A DNA stretch of 52,000 nucleotides from 43-108 sp001915545. Lineage in GTDB: Bacteria > Bacteroidota > Bacteroidia > Bacteroidales > Bacteroidaceae. The position numbers were made by a program, and so were the translations under genes. Below, piece after piece: positions 1 to 8,494 of the stretch. The stretch is taken from NCBI GenBank assembly GCA_902491215.1, contig CABUGV010000024.1, positions 1 through 52,000 of the forward strand, written 5' to 3'. Position 1 is the stretch's first letter; every line of letters starts with the position of its first letter. A model generated the notes under the pieces. It was given only the letters and a program-made list of their open reading frames with translations. It was not told the DNA's origin and searched no databases.

Positions 1-47
1 ATACTTTACATTTTTTAATTGTTAAATCGATGTAAAGTAAATCTGTA

Positions 48-281
48 TCATGACAGACTACTAAACGAATTAAAAAGAGATGTAGTCAGGAAGAATTATT
101 TAGAATAATACAGAATATTGCCGAAACTTGGAAATCAGTAGAGGAAATAGCCGTTGAAATAGGGCGTAGTACACAATATCTGAAAGGAGAAATTATTCCT
201 GTGATGGTGAATAAAGGACTTTTGGAAAGAGAACACGCCATGCCCAATCATCCGGCTCAAAGATATAAAAGGAAATTTTGA
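48..281 (+). pseudogene. Relic of the C-terminal winged helix of an AlbA_2/AAA_4-type ATP-binding protein
   Basis: An open frame without a usable start runs to the TGA at 279-281. It translates to a stretch containing EEIAVEIGRSTQYLKGEIIP and ending NHPAQRYKRKF. This resembles the C-terminal winged-helix tail of Bacteroidales ATP-binding proteins of the AlbA_2/AAA_4 (divergent-AAA) type, where a segment like IGRDIKYLKNHIIP followed by IPNHPNQRY is usual. Nothing upstream in the window supplies the N-terminal domains and a TGA stop precedes the frame, so I read it as a gene remnant. The family assignment is from memory of the motif, not from a search. Confidence 0.5.
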
Positions 282-387
282 AATATACTCAATTATACAG
301 TAAAATGAGCATACAAGATAACATATACAGATATTTTGATTCAAATCCCGAACTTCGGGTGTTATTTGTCTTCAATCCATAGATAAA

Positions 388-441
388 CCTAAATCGGTCA
401 TTAGAAACGTAATAGTAAATATTTCTAATGACCGATTTGGG
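388..441. repeat. 20-bp inverted repeat (long perfect hairpin)
   Basis: Arms 388-407 and 422-441 pair over 20 bp (core AAATCGGTCATTAGAAA against its complement, with one G-T pair at the outer end), enclosing a 14-base loop. The hairpin sits between the two relics of an ATP-binding protein. No T-tract follows, so it could be a terminator of a lost gene or the scar of an inversion. Confidence 0.6.
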
Positions 442-528
442 ATTAAAAAATTATAGGAAAAGGGATTTATCAAACGTGTAGGCGTTGATTATGGTGGTCA
501 TTGGGAGGATATTAAACAGAACTGCTAA
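421..528 (+). pseudogene. Second relic of an ATP-binding protein C-terminus
   Basis: In frame with the TAA at 526-528 the sequence reads GIKKL, a TAG stop, then EKGFIKRVGVDYGGHWEDI. The latter resembles the extreme C-terminus (L.EKGxIKRVGSDRGGxW) of the AlbA_2/Fic-associated winged-helix proteins already represented by the first relic. The internal stop and missing start mark it as decayed. It is either a second copy or a displaced part of the same gene. Confidence 0.45.
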
Positions 529-664
529 TTTTATTAATCGAAAATGGTATTTTTGAGGTGAATATTTACTAATTCGAAAATTTCGAAAAGCTGTCCATTA
601 GGTCAGTTTGTAAATTTATCATTCAATATAGTCTAGCCGACAGCAAATAAAGACATGCAAGAAT

Positions 665-1363
665 ATGGAAAACGAGGAATTGAAATATCACTATAAATAT
701 CCGCATCCGAGTGTGACGACCGACTGTGTGATTTTCGGATTCGACGGACGGGAGATGAAGATTCTGCTTATTCAGCGCGGGAGTGAACCGCATAAGGGCA
801 AGTGGGCTTTTCCAGGAGGATTTCTGAACATGGACGAGAGCGCGGAACAAGGGGCGTTGCGCGAACTCGAAGAGGAAACGGGAATGAAGAATGCATACAT
901 CAGACAGTTTCATGCGTTTTCTGCACCAGACAGAGATCCTCGCGAACGTGTGATTACAATTGCGTACTATGCACTGGTGAGAATACAGGAGGTGAAGGGA
1001 GGCGACGATGCCGCCGATGCACGCTGGTTTGCTCTTGACGAGATTCCAGAGTTGGCTTTTGACCATGAGGAGATGTTGAGAACGGCTCTCAAGGAAATGC
1101 GCAAACAACTGCATTTTGAACCGATAGGACGCGGTCTGCTGCCTGAGAAATTTACAGCCGACGAAATTGCAAGACTTTATGAGTGCATGTGCGGATGCAG
1201 GATTGATGGAGAGAAGTTGTGCCGGAAAATGAAGGAAATAGGACTGATAACGGAAGTTGACAACGGAGAGTACAACGATGAAGACATGCAGTACTGCTTC
1301 AATAATGAGATGTATGACGAACTGGCACGGAAAAATTGCCTGCTTGACTTTACCAGATTTTAA
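665..1363 (+). CDS. Nudix hydrolase / NrtR-type regulator-like protein
   Basis: 232 residues. The N-terminal two thirds is a Nudix domain; a complete Nudix box (G-x5-E-x7-RE-L-x-EE-x-G-M) is seen at residues 52-74, so the metal-binding and catalytic glutamates are present. Roughly residues 135-232 form a second domain at the place where NrtR-family proteins carry a winged helix. In that family the Nudix domain senses ADP-ribose or sugar-derived ligands and the helix binds DNA; in Bacteroidetes, relatives control sugar or NAD genes. Because the Nudix box is intact here, an enzyme role is also possible. It stands alone, with relics upstream and a hypothetical gene downstream. Start taken at the first in-frame ATG; no Shine-Dalgarno is seen. 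Confidence 0.85.
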   Translation: MENEELKYHYKYPHPSVTTDCVIFGFDGREMKILLIQRGSEPHKGKWAFPGGFLNMDESAEQGALRELEEETGMKNAYIRQFHAFSAPDRDPRERVITIAYYALVRIQEVKGGDDAADARWFALDEIPELAFDHEEMLRTALKEMRKQLHFEPIGRGLLPEKFTADEIARLYECMCGCRIDGEKLCRKMKEIGLITEVDNGEYNDEDMQYCFNNEMYDELARKNCLLDFTRF

Positions 1364-1452
1364 ATATTTCAGACAAACGGATAGAAATGGGGTTACTTAT
1401 GGCTCTATGAAGTCATAAAGGTATAAAACTACAAAAAACAGGAGGTGAATAT

Positions 1453-2007
1453 ATGGAAGACTACAACATTCGGAATGAGCAGAACGACAGCAACTATGAA
1501 GCAAAGAGACTTTATGAACAGCTCTGTGGGGCCAGATACAACAACTATCCTTACGAGACTAAAGATTTGGAAGAAGATATGGCTCTGGTGAACGAGGTTA
1601 TCATGCAGTACTGGAAACCGCGCTATCTTATGGACCGACGAACCGGACGCGCTTATGAGTTCATGGACGGCAACGAAGTTCTGAAAACAGTTTCGCAGGA
1701 TGACATAGACTGGGAGACCTTGGAAGATATGCCTGAAACTGCAAAGAGACGTGCGGAAGAACTGTGCTTTCATTTCCCGTCATTCATTTACAAATTCAGC
1801 AACGGTACTGCAATGGTAAGCTGGCAGCTCAATCCCGACGGTAAATATTATATGGACGACGACGGATTCGGAATGACCAGCGACAGGGAAATAAACATAT
1901 ACGGATTCATTGACAGACAAGGCAGAGTTGTTGTAAAATTCCAAAAAGCCGAAAGCAAGGAAAAACGTGATGCGCTCAGAATTGAGGCAGAAAATATTGT
2001 ACAATAA
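1453..2007 (+). CDS. Hypothetical acidic protein with a strong ribosome binding site
   Basis: 184 residues, not recognised. The sequence is hydrophilic and rich in D, E, Y and N, with no signal peptide or membrane segment, so it is probably cytoplasmic. The second half contains a Gly/Asp-rich stretch (residues about 125-165) that may form beta strands. Unusually for this order, AGGAGGTGA lies directly before the start ATG, which decides the start. It lies 89 bp after the Nudix gene and ends before a strong hairpin, so the two genes may share a transcript. No function can be assigned. Confidence 0.8.
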   Translation: MEDYNIRNEQNDSNYEAKRLYEQLCGARYNNYPYETKDLEEDMALVNEVIMQYWKPRYLMDRRTGRAYEFMDGNEVLKTVSQDDIDWETLEDMPETAKRRAEELCFHFPSFIYKFSNGTAMVSWQLNPDGKYYMDDDGFGMTSDREINIYGFIDRQGRVVVKFQKAESKEKRDALRIEAENIVQ

Positions 2008-2048
2008 AAGAACATCGGTTTTCCTGCATACATATCAAACAGGAAATG

Positions 2049-2101
2049 TCATGCCCGCTCTACGTGATTCAACGAAAAGTAATCATGCAGAGCGGGCATG
2101 A
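2049..2101 (+). terminator. Hairpin terminator after the 184-residue hypothetical gene
   Basis: Arms 2049-2061 (TCATGCCCGCTCT) and 2089-2101 are perfectly complementary over 13 bp; TTTATAG follows. It lies 42 bp after the stop codon. The rest of the gap 2008-2320 shows no further gene. Confidence 0.65.
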
Positions 2102-2320
2102 TTTATAGTAAATATTTGTTAAAAAAGAATGGATATAACCTGTTTCTTCATTCAGGATTAAACAGCAGGCACGGCTGATGCGTTTTATATTAAAGAGATA
2201 TTAACAGCGTTGTCAACAGTGCATAAGCAAATCCGTCATATCATACACATATAGTTGGATTACGGACAGACATAAATGCAGGATTCCACGCAAAACATCA
2301 ACCATTAAACAATTATACCT

Positions 2321-3913
2321 ATGAAGAGACATTTTTTTCTAAATGCAGCCGTTATCCTATCGGCCGTAGCTCTTATTTGTTCATGCGGAAGCAAACCCAA
2401 AGGTGCTGTACTTCTTCCTGAGGACGCACAGGTTGTCACCTGCATCGATGTAGAGGAAACGATTGAAGCTTCCGAACTCGGAGGTGACAGACAATTCAAG
2501 GAAAAGGTGAGAAACAGCATCAAGCAGATGGGACTTTCACGCATGATGGAAAAACAGATTACCGACATTGTGGAAGATCCGTCTACTACAGGTATTGATT
2601 TCAAAGAACCGTTTTTCTATGCTGTACTTGACATCAACAGAATGCTGTTTGCATTTACAGGAAGTCTGAACGACAGTGAAAAATTTGAAAGTCTGCTACG
2701 CACCACAATGATGGAAATGAACGGCGATTCGACTCTGCAACCAACTGTGGCCAACCCGAATGTAAAATTTGCGCGTATCAACGGAGATGCATTCATTCTT
2801 TTCGACAATGACGGATTCATCATCTGCAACAAGAATTACGATGAGGATGAAGCTGGATTCGTCGAGTATATGGCCAAACAGTTTTCTGAGGAAAAGAACT
2901 ACTCCCAGACAAAAGGCTACGACATGCTGATGGACGAAAACGGTATAGCAAAAATGCACATTGCCTGCGGAAAGATACTGGCTTCGCAGAACATGAAGAT
3001 GTCTCTCGACAGACTGCCGGCGGAGACAAAAAAGAAAATCGACCTTTTCTATGAATCTGATGTGATAATGGCTCTGAACGTTTCAAAGGGAGAAGCATCG
3101 TACGTCTGCACATTCGATCCGGGAACAGACGAAGCAAAGAAATACTATGACAAGATGTGCGAAAGTGCGGGCGAAATCAAGGGTACATTCCTGAAATACA
3201 TAGACAAGGACGCACTTATGGCAGCTGCGATGAACTTCAACGGCAAGAAATATATTGAACTGCAGGACGAACAGCTGAACAATATACTCGGACAGATAAG
3301 CATGCAGAATGCAGGAGAAATCAAAGATCTTATAAAGACCATCAACGGCGACTTCACCATCGGTATAGGCAGCAAACTGCTCGGAAGCAAAAAGGTGCCG
3401 GAAATGAAGATATACGGTTCGACAGACAACAACAAGCTTGTCAACTACATTGCTGAAATGAGCAACGGCGACATGGTGAAGAGCGGTGACGGATGGATGA
3501 TCAAGATGACCGAAAGCGACTACAAGGAAGTAAACGGTAGTTACGACTGGGTTGAAAAGGAAATAGGACAAGCGTCGTTGGGATACAAGGACAATGCGTC
3601 GTACTTCACAATCAGCGAAAAAGGAAATGATGCGTTCAAGGCATCAGGCAATGCAATAGACAAGAGCGACTTCAAGGGCAATAAATTCTACATGCGCCTG
3701 AACTTTGCTCCGATGCTGAGAATGAAAGAAGTTGAAGAAATGCTTGGAAGCATGGGCGAAGGCGAAATAATACGTGATGTCATAAAGGAAATAAATTATG
3801 CTGAAATGACTGTCGAAAACAACTATAAGGCTGAAATACGTCTGGTGATGAATGACAAGGACCACACACCGATAGCCATCGCAATAGACATATTCAAGGA
3901 ACTTCTGCTGTAG
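2321..3913 (+). CDS. DUF4836 family lipoprotein
   Basis: 530 residues. A type II signal peptide is visible: MKRHFF, a hydrophobic stretch, then ICSC with the probable lipidated Cys at residue 22. The mature start (GSKPKGAVLLPEDAQVV) and overall length match DUF4836, a Bacteroidetes-only family whose N-terminal half resembles a beta-rich substrate-binding fold. Function is unknown in the family. Expected on the outer or inner membrane facing the periplasm. It is alone on the plus strand and converges on a methyltransferase gene, sharing a bidirectional terminator at 3964-4008. The start ATG is the only one giving an intact signal peptide. Confidence 0.85.
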   Translation: MKRHFFLNAAVILSAVALICSCGSKPKGAVLLPEDAQVVTCIDVEETIEASELGGDRQFKEKVRNSIKQMGLSRMMEKQITDIVEDPSTTGIDFKEPFFYAVLDINRMLFAFTGSLNDSEKFESLLRTTMMEMNGDSTLQPTVANPNVKFARINGDAFILFDNDGFIICNKNYDEDEAGFVEYMAKQFSEEKNYSQTKGYDMLMDENGIAKMHIACGKILASQNMKMSLDRLPAETKKKIDLFYESDVIMALNVSKGEASYVCTFDPGTDEAKKYYDKMCESAGEIKGTFLKYIDKDALMAAAMNFNGKKYIELQDEQLNNILGQISMQNAGEIKDLIKTINGDFTIGIGSKLLGSKKVPEMKIYGSTDNNKLVNYIAEMSNGDMVKSGDGWMIKMTESDYKEVNGSYDWVEKEIGQASLGYKDNASYFTISEKGNDAFKASGNAIDKSDFKGNKFYMRLNFAPMLRMKEVEEMLGSMGEGEIIRDVIKEINYAEMTVENNYKAEIRLVMNDKDHTPIAIAIDIFKELLL

Positions 3914-3963
3914 ACGGTCTACTTGCACATTCCGTTGGATATAGATAAAACAGAGATAAACAA

Positions 3964-4008
3964 AGCAAAGGCTGAAACTTGCAAAAGAATCAGGTTTCAG
4001 CCTTTGCT
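3964..4008. terminator. Bidirectional hairpin terminator
   Basis: Arms 3964-3978 (AGCAAAGGCTGAAAC) and 3994-4008 pair perfectly over 15 bp with a 15-base loop, between converging genes. Confidence 0.75.
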
Positions 4009-4060
4009 TATGATATAAGACGAACATGCAGATGAATGTTCGTAAGTCATTATTCAGATA

Positions 4061-4813
4061 TTATTCTGCCGTCAGTCTGGCCAGATAATCATAGTGCGCA
4101 CCCTCAGCAACAAGTTCCGCACGGAAACCGTTTTGCGAAGCATACATGCTGAGCGTTTCGAAATCGACATAAAGCCAGCTGAACGGTTTTCCCTTTACAG
4201 AACGATACTGCATGGTGTAGTCCATCTCGCCGTAATAGCGTTCGTCTGAAGGCGGTTCGAAATTGCCGTCCTCATCTTCAAACACATATCTAATGTCTGA
4301 AGAATCAAGAAGAACCTGTCCGCCGGGATTAAGCATACATTTTAGGGTTGCGAAGAACGCATCCATACGCTCAAGACTGCCGATTATGCCTGCACCGTTC
4401 ATAAGCATAAGTATGGTGTCGAAACGTCCAAGTTCGGCAGCATTGAAAAAGTCGGCTGTATGGGCGGAACGTACACCGCGCTCGAGCATGGTACGTACGG
4501 AAAGCCCTGAAATATCTATGGCAACAGTATCCACTCCCCTCTTCTGAAGTTCAAGACTGTGACAACCGCTGCCGGCACCGACATCAAGCGTACGCCCTAC
4601 AGAGAGATCAATGGCTTTCTGCTCTATCGGACTCATGAGTTCGTACGTACGGAACAACGATGCCACTGGTATTTCGTCTTCATCGAAATCCGGCGAAAAG
4701 ACTCTCAGACGCGCAGCCCTGCCCTTGGCCTGATATTCGGCTATGGCCGTGCCCATCGGGTCTGAATCGGGAGACAAGAAGATATTGTCTTTAATATTGT
4801 TCGTATTATCCAT
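4061..4813 (-). CDS. Class I SAM-dependent methyltransferase
   Basis: 250 residues. The SAM-binding motif I is clear (LDVGAGSGCHSLEL, about residues 75-88), followed by motif II (VDTVAIDIS) and a motif IV-like FDTILMLMNG. The N-terminal part (residues 10-60) containing PxSLFRTYEx resembles the uncharacterised Bacteroidetes methyltransferases that methylate small molecules; no substrate can be inferred. The gene is monocistronic by appearance, with about 150 bp before eda on the same strand. Confidence 0.8.
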   Translation of the reverse strand: MDNTNNIKDNIFLSPDSDPMGTAIAEYQAKGRAARLRVFSPDFDEDEIPVASLFRTYELMSPIEQKAIDLSVGRTLDVGAGSGCHSLELQKRGVDTVAIDISGLSVRTMLERGVRSAHTADFFNAAELGRFDTILMLMNGAGIIGSLERMDAFFATLKCMLNPGGQVLLDSSDIRYVFEDEDGNFEPPSDERYYGEMDYTMQYRSVKGKPFSWLYVDFETLSMYASQNGFRAELVAEGAHYDYLARLTAE

Positions 4814-4900
4814 TGATGAATATAAGATTGAATGAAAGACTCAAAAAACATGACCGCAACATCATGTTTGAAGCCAGACTCACAACTTCTTGAAATGAAA

Positions 4901-4930
4901 AAGGCGGAGGTGTGTATATGCCTCCGCCTT
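4901..4930 (-). terminator. Terminator after eda
   Basis: Arms AAGGCGGAGG (4901-4910) and CCTCCGCCTT (4921-4930) pair perfectly. On the minus strand the hairpin is followed by the T-rich TTTCATTTC, as expected for intrinsic termination of the kdgK-eda transcript. Confidence 0.8.
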
Positions 4931-4963
4931 ACTTCAACAAAATGCAAAGCGATACGCGGTGAT

Positions 4964-5638
4964 TTATTTTGCACTGCGAGCCTTTGCAATATATCCCAAT
5001 GCCTCACGGCACTTCTCTGTCACATAGTTCCAGTCGCCTGCTGCAACCTTGTCTTTAGGGAAGAGCTTGCTTCCCATACCTACGCAGTATACTCCAGCCT
5101 TGATCCAAGCTGTGAGGTTCTCTTCTGTAGGAGCTACACCGCCGGTAACCATGATCTTAGACCATGGGCACGGTGCCATCATACCTTTGACAAATGCAGG
5201 ACCGTAAACGTCGCCAGGGAATACCTTTGTGAGGTCGCATCCGAGTTCCTGTGCCTTACCGATTTCGCTGACAGTGCCGCATCCTGGGCAATAAGGAACG
5301 AGACGGCGGTTGCACACTGGTGCAATCTCTGGATTGAAGAGAGGGCCTACGATGAAGCATGCACCAAGCTGTATGTAGAGAGCAGCTGTAGGTGCATCAA
5401 CAACAGAACCTACACCAAGAGCAAGTTCCGGGCACTCAACAGCAGCAAACTTTACACACTCAGCAAATACTTCGTGAGCAAAATCACCTCTGTTAGTGAA
5501 CTCGAAAGCTCTTACACCACCATCATAGCAAGCCTTTATGACCTTCTTTGCTATTTCTGCATCCTTGTGGTAGAATACAGGTACCATACCTGTTTCTCCA
5601 ATCTTTGCCATTACGGCAAACTTATCAAACTTTGCCAC
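4964..5638 (-). CDS. eda: KDPG/KHG aldolase
   Basis: 224 residues, the usual length for class I 2-keto-3-deoxy-6-phosphogluconate / 4-hydroxy-2-oxoglutarate aldolase, which splits KDPG into pyruvate and glyceraldehyde-3-phosphate. The Schiff-base lysine is in TKVFPGD (about residue 140); MVPVFYH near the N-terminus and MVTGGVAPTEEN near the C-terminus are family motifs. It lies 64 bp downstream of the KDG kinase gene on the same strand, giving the last two steps of hexuronate degradation in one operon. Cytoplasmic. Confidence 0.95.
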   Translation of the reverse strand: MAKFDKFAVMAKIGETGMVPVFYHKDAEIAKKVIKACYDGGVRAFEFTNRGDFAHEVFAECVKFAAVECPELALGVGSVVDAPTAALYIQLGACFIVGPLFNPEIAPVCNRRLVPYCPGCGTVSEIGKAQELGCDLTKVFPGDVYGPAFVKGMMAPCPWSKIMVTGGVAPTEENLTAWIKAGVYCVGMGSKLFPKDKVAAGDWNYVTEKCREALGYIAKARSAK

Positions 5639-5702
5639 TTTATGATATGTTTTATGGTTTACTAATATTGTATTATCAAAACTCGCTTATACATGAAACG
5701 CA

Positions 5703-6725
5703 TCAACGCTGAACACGTCCGCTTGCGTTTCCTTTTGCCAAAGACTCAACCTCGTCAACAGATACGTGGTTGAAATCGCCAGGTATTGTGTGCTTGAGAG
5801 CTGATGCAGCAACGGCAAACTCAAGAGCCTCGCCCTGTGTAGGCTTTGTGAGAAGTCCGTGGATAAGTCCTCCAGAGAAAGAGTCGCCACCACCTACGCG
5901 GTCGATGATAGGATTGATGTCGTAGTGCTTTGACTGGTAGAATTCCTTACCATCGTAGATGAGAGCCTTCCATCCGTTGTATGTAGCACTGTAGCTTTCG
6001 CGGAGTGTAGAAACAACATACTTGAATCCGAACTCTTCCTTCATAGCCTTGAAGATTCCTTCGTAGCCTGCAGCATCGGTCTTTCCGCCTTCAACATCTG
6101 CATCAGGCTTGAATCCGAGGCAGAGTTCTGCATCTTCCTCGTTGCCGATACATACGTCAACATACTGCATGAGCGGACGCATAATTGAGATAGCCTTTTC
6201 AGAAGTCCAGAGCTTCTTGCGGAAGTTGAGGTCACAGCTTACAGTAACACCATGCTTCTTTGCTGCTATACAAGCCTGACGCAAGCACTCTGCTGATGCA
6301 TCAGAGATGGCTGGAGTGATGCCTGACCAGTGGAACCACTGAGCACCTTCGAATATCTTGTCGAAATCAAAATCTTCAGGTTTTGCTTCAGCAATAGCTG
6401 AGTGTGCACGGTCATAGATAACCTTTGAAGGACGCATTGATGCACCTGTTTCAGCATAATAGAGTCCGATGCGGTCACCACCACGTGCAATAAAATCAGT
6501 ATTTACACCGTAACGGCGCAGAGCGTTTACTGCAATCTGTCCGATTTCGTGTGCAGGGAGCTTGGATACGAAAATACTTTCGTGACCGAAGTTGGCACAG
6601 CTCACAGCCACATTGGCTTCACCTCCACCAGGAATAATAGAAAAAGAATCTGTCTGAACAAAACGGCTGTTGCCGGCCGGTGAAAGGCGGAGCATAATCT
6701 CGCCCATAGTTACAATCTTTGCCAT
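5703..6725 (-). CDS. kdgK: 2-keto-3-deoxygluconate kinase (PfkB family)
   Basis: 340 residues from the start chosen here. The protein opens with MAKIVTMGEIMLRLSP, the usual start for this family; an upstream in-frame ATG at 6761 would add twelve unconserved residues. PfkB signatures are present: the N-terminal GGGEANVAVSCANFG (sugar-binding GG motif) and the C-terminal VGGGDSFSGG, whose Asp is the catalytic base. It phosphorylates KDG to KDPG, which the downstream eda product cleaves. The divergent LacI-type gene and two CG-centred palindromes in the intervening 504 bp suggest control by that regulator. Confidence 0.93.
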   Translation of the reverse strand: MAKIVTMGEIMLRLSPAGNSRFVQTDSFSIIPGGGEANVAVSCANFGHESIFVSKLPAHEIGQIAVNALRRYGVNTDFIARGGDRIGLYYAETGASMRPSKVIYDRAHSAIAEAKPEDFDFDKIFEGAQWFHWSGITPAISDASAECLRQACIAAKKHGVTVSCDLNFRKKLWTSEKAISIMRPLMQYVDVCIGNEEDAELCLGFKPDADVEGGKTDAAGYEGIFKAMKEEFGFKYVVSTLRESYSATYNGWKALIYDGKEFYQSKHYDINPIIDRVGGGDSFSGGLIHGLLTKPTQGEALEFAVAASALKHTIPGDFNHVSVDEVESLAKGNASGRVQR

Positions 6726-6902
6726 AGGAAAAATGTTGTTGTTTGAACCACTTGAGCACAATCCTTTCCAGGATAGAAAGAATTATATGATAAATACTCA
6801 CTAGAAAGCGATTGCTGCTGTGGCATAGGTTATTTTTTTATTATTTATATATTCAATTAAAGTATCTGCGACGGTCGACGAATGCATCTTATGCACTGTA
6901 CA

Positions 6903-6914
6903 GAAAACGTTTCC
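6903..6914. promoter_or_regulatory. Candidate LacI-family operator 1
   Basis: GAAAACGTTTCC contains the palindrome AAACGTTT with a central CG, the typical half-site layout of LacI/GalR operators. It lies between divergent kdgK and the LacI-type gene. Confidence 0.45.
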
Positions 6915-7012
6915 AAGACACTGCACGATACATGCCGACGCATCTGCCGGACGCGCAAATATATCATTTTTTTATGACAATATATATCTGTAAAGTAAGA
7001 AATTAGAAAAAA

Positions 7013-7024
7013 GTGTGCGCACAC
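7013..7024. promoter_or_regulatory. Candidate LacI-family operator 2
   Basis: GTGTGCGCACAC is a perfect 12-bp palindrome with central CG, 110 bp from operator 1 in the same divergent intergenic region. The rest of 6726-7229 shows no gene. Confidence 0.45.
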
Positions 7025-7229
7025 AACATTTTAAGGAGTTATTTTTGACAGTGAAATATAAAAGTCTTAAATTCGCAACAGATAAGCCTCGTTGAATTAT
7101 TTTTCAGGTTTCTCAGACCAGATTCAGATTCAATTCCAAGCTGTTTTTAATGGTTCACAGGACTGCGGCCACAATGGTCGCAGAGAGGGTGAGACTATGA
7201 TTTTAAGGTAGTAAGTATTAGGATTTTAT

Positions 7230-8300
7230 ATGGAAAGTACCCAGAAGGTAAGAATCAAAGATATAGCAGAAAAAGCTGGTGTATCTGTAGGGACTGTGGA
7301 CAGAGTTCTGCACGGCAGAACCAATGTGTCCAAAATCAGTATGGAGAAAGTACAGAAAGTTCTGAACGAAATCAATTATGTCCCTAACCACTATGCCAGC
7401 GCACTGGCGAGCAACAATCAACATGTATTTGCCGCCATACTGCCACTCCACGAAAAAGACAGCTACTGGGAATTCGTGGAACACGGTCTGAGAGACGGAA
7501 TGAAGAGATACAGCGATTTCAAGATTTCGCTGGACATCTTCTATTACGACCCGTTCAATGACGATACATTCAAAAGCGAATCCCAGAAACTGATTGCGTC
7601 AGAACCGAATGTCGCTATTGTTGCTCCGATAATGAACTGCAACATTGTTACGAGTCTGGCAAACAGATTGAAGGAAAAGAACATTCCTTATGCTTTTCTG
7701 GATTCCAACCTTCCTGAACTGGACCCTGTTACCTTCTACGGACAGAATTCCATCAAGAGCGGTGAGTTTTCAGCCAGAATCATGCTCATGGCTGCCGGCG
7801 GACACCCAAAGAAGATGTCTATATTCAAGATTATGGGCGAAGGAAGAGTGGCATCAAGACAGCAGTATGACAGAGAAATAGGATTCAAGAACTACATGAA
7901 GGAACACTGTCCGGAATGTATAATAGATGAAGTACAGCTGTACGCATACGACAAGGACGGATTCAACACCATTTTAAGGGAATATTTCAAGGAGAATCCT
8001 GACGTGCCATGCGGTGTGGCATTCAACTCTTCCATACACAAGATTGCAGAATTCCTGAGTTCGGAAAGAGAAAGCAAGAACCACATGCAGCTCCTGGGAT
8101 ACGACGCTACAGCAGCAAACATTGAATGCATAAAGAACGGCTCCGTAGATTTCCTAGTTGCCCAGCATCCTTTCAAGCAGGGTCTCAACTGCTTCAGAAG
8201 CTTGTTCAACAGCTATATTCTGCATACAAAACAGCAGAAAGAGCACTACGTTGCCATTGAACTTCTTACAAAAGAAAACATCGACTTCTATATGGACTAA
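7230..8300 (+). CDS. LacI-family transcriptional regulator of the hexuronate genes
   Basis: 356 residues. The N-terminal LacI helix-turn-helix is clear (VRIKDIAEKAGVSVGTVDRVL, residues about 7-27, with the hinge helix near LASN at 58-62). Residues about 65-345 form a periplasmic-binding-protein-like sugar-sensing domain. It diverges from kdgK-eda and precedes the glycosidase-uxaA-antiporter group, so the natural inference is that it controls both with KDG or a related hexuronate intermediate as ligand. The ligand is not evident from sequence. Confidence 0.9.
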   Translation: MESTQKVRIKDIAEKAGVSVGTVDRVLHGRTNVSKISMEKVQKVLNEINYVPNHYASALASNNQHVFAAILPLHEKDSYWEFVEHGLRDGMKRYSDFKISLDIFYYDPFNDDTFKSESQKLIASEPNVAIVAPIMNCNIVTSLANRLKEKNIPYAFLDSNLPELDPVTFYGQNSIKSGEFSARIMLMAAGGHPKKMSIFKIMGEGRVASRQQYDREIGFKNYMKEHCPECIIDEVQLYAYDKDGFNTILREYFKENPDVPCGVAFNSSIHKIAEFLSSERESKNHMQLLGYDATAANIECIKNGSVDFLVAQHPFKQGLNCFRSLFNSYILHTKQQKEHYVAIELLTKENIDFYMD

Positions 8301-8320
8301 CACCTATAGACAAGATATAT

Positions 8321-8376
8321 AAAAGGTCTGCGAACATGCATAAGAACAAATCGGAACTGCATGACGCAGACCTTTT
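8321..8376 (+). terminator. Terminator after the LacI-type gene
   Basis: Arms AAAAGGTCTGCG (8321-8332) and CGCAGACCTTTT (8365-8376) pair over 12 bp and end in a T5 tract. Confidence 0.85.
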
Positions 8377-8458
8377 TATGTGTCATAAAATATAAGCGTT
8401 GTATCAACAGTTGAAACAAAAAAACGACAAACCGGTAAGGCCATTTGCTTTTTTATAA

Positions 8459-8466
8459 TAAATTTG
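8459..8466 (+). promoter_or_regulatory. Candidate -7 element of the glycosidase-uxaA operon
   Basis: TAAATTTG matches the Bacteroidetes -7 consensus TAnnTTTG and lies 28 bp before the ATG at 8495. No good TTTG is found at the proper -33 spacing, so this is a partial match; a regulator may compensate. Confidence 0.4.
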
Positions 8467-8494
8467 CAAGCAACGGTCATCTACAACAATACGC

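Noticed and set aside
4832..5665. 277-codon plus-strand open frame
   Set aside because: Antisense shadow of eda, Cys- and Ser-rich without any recognisable motif.
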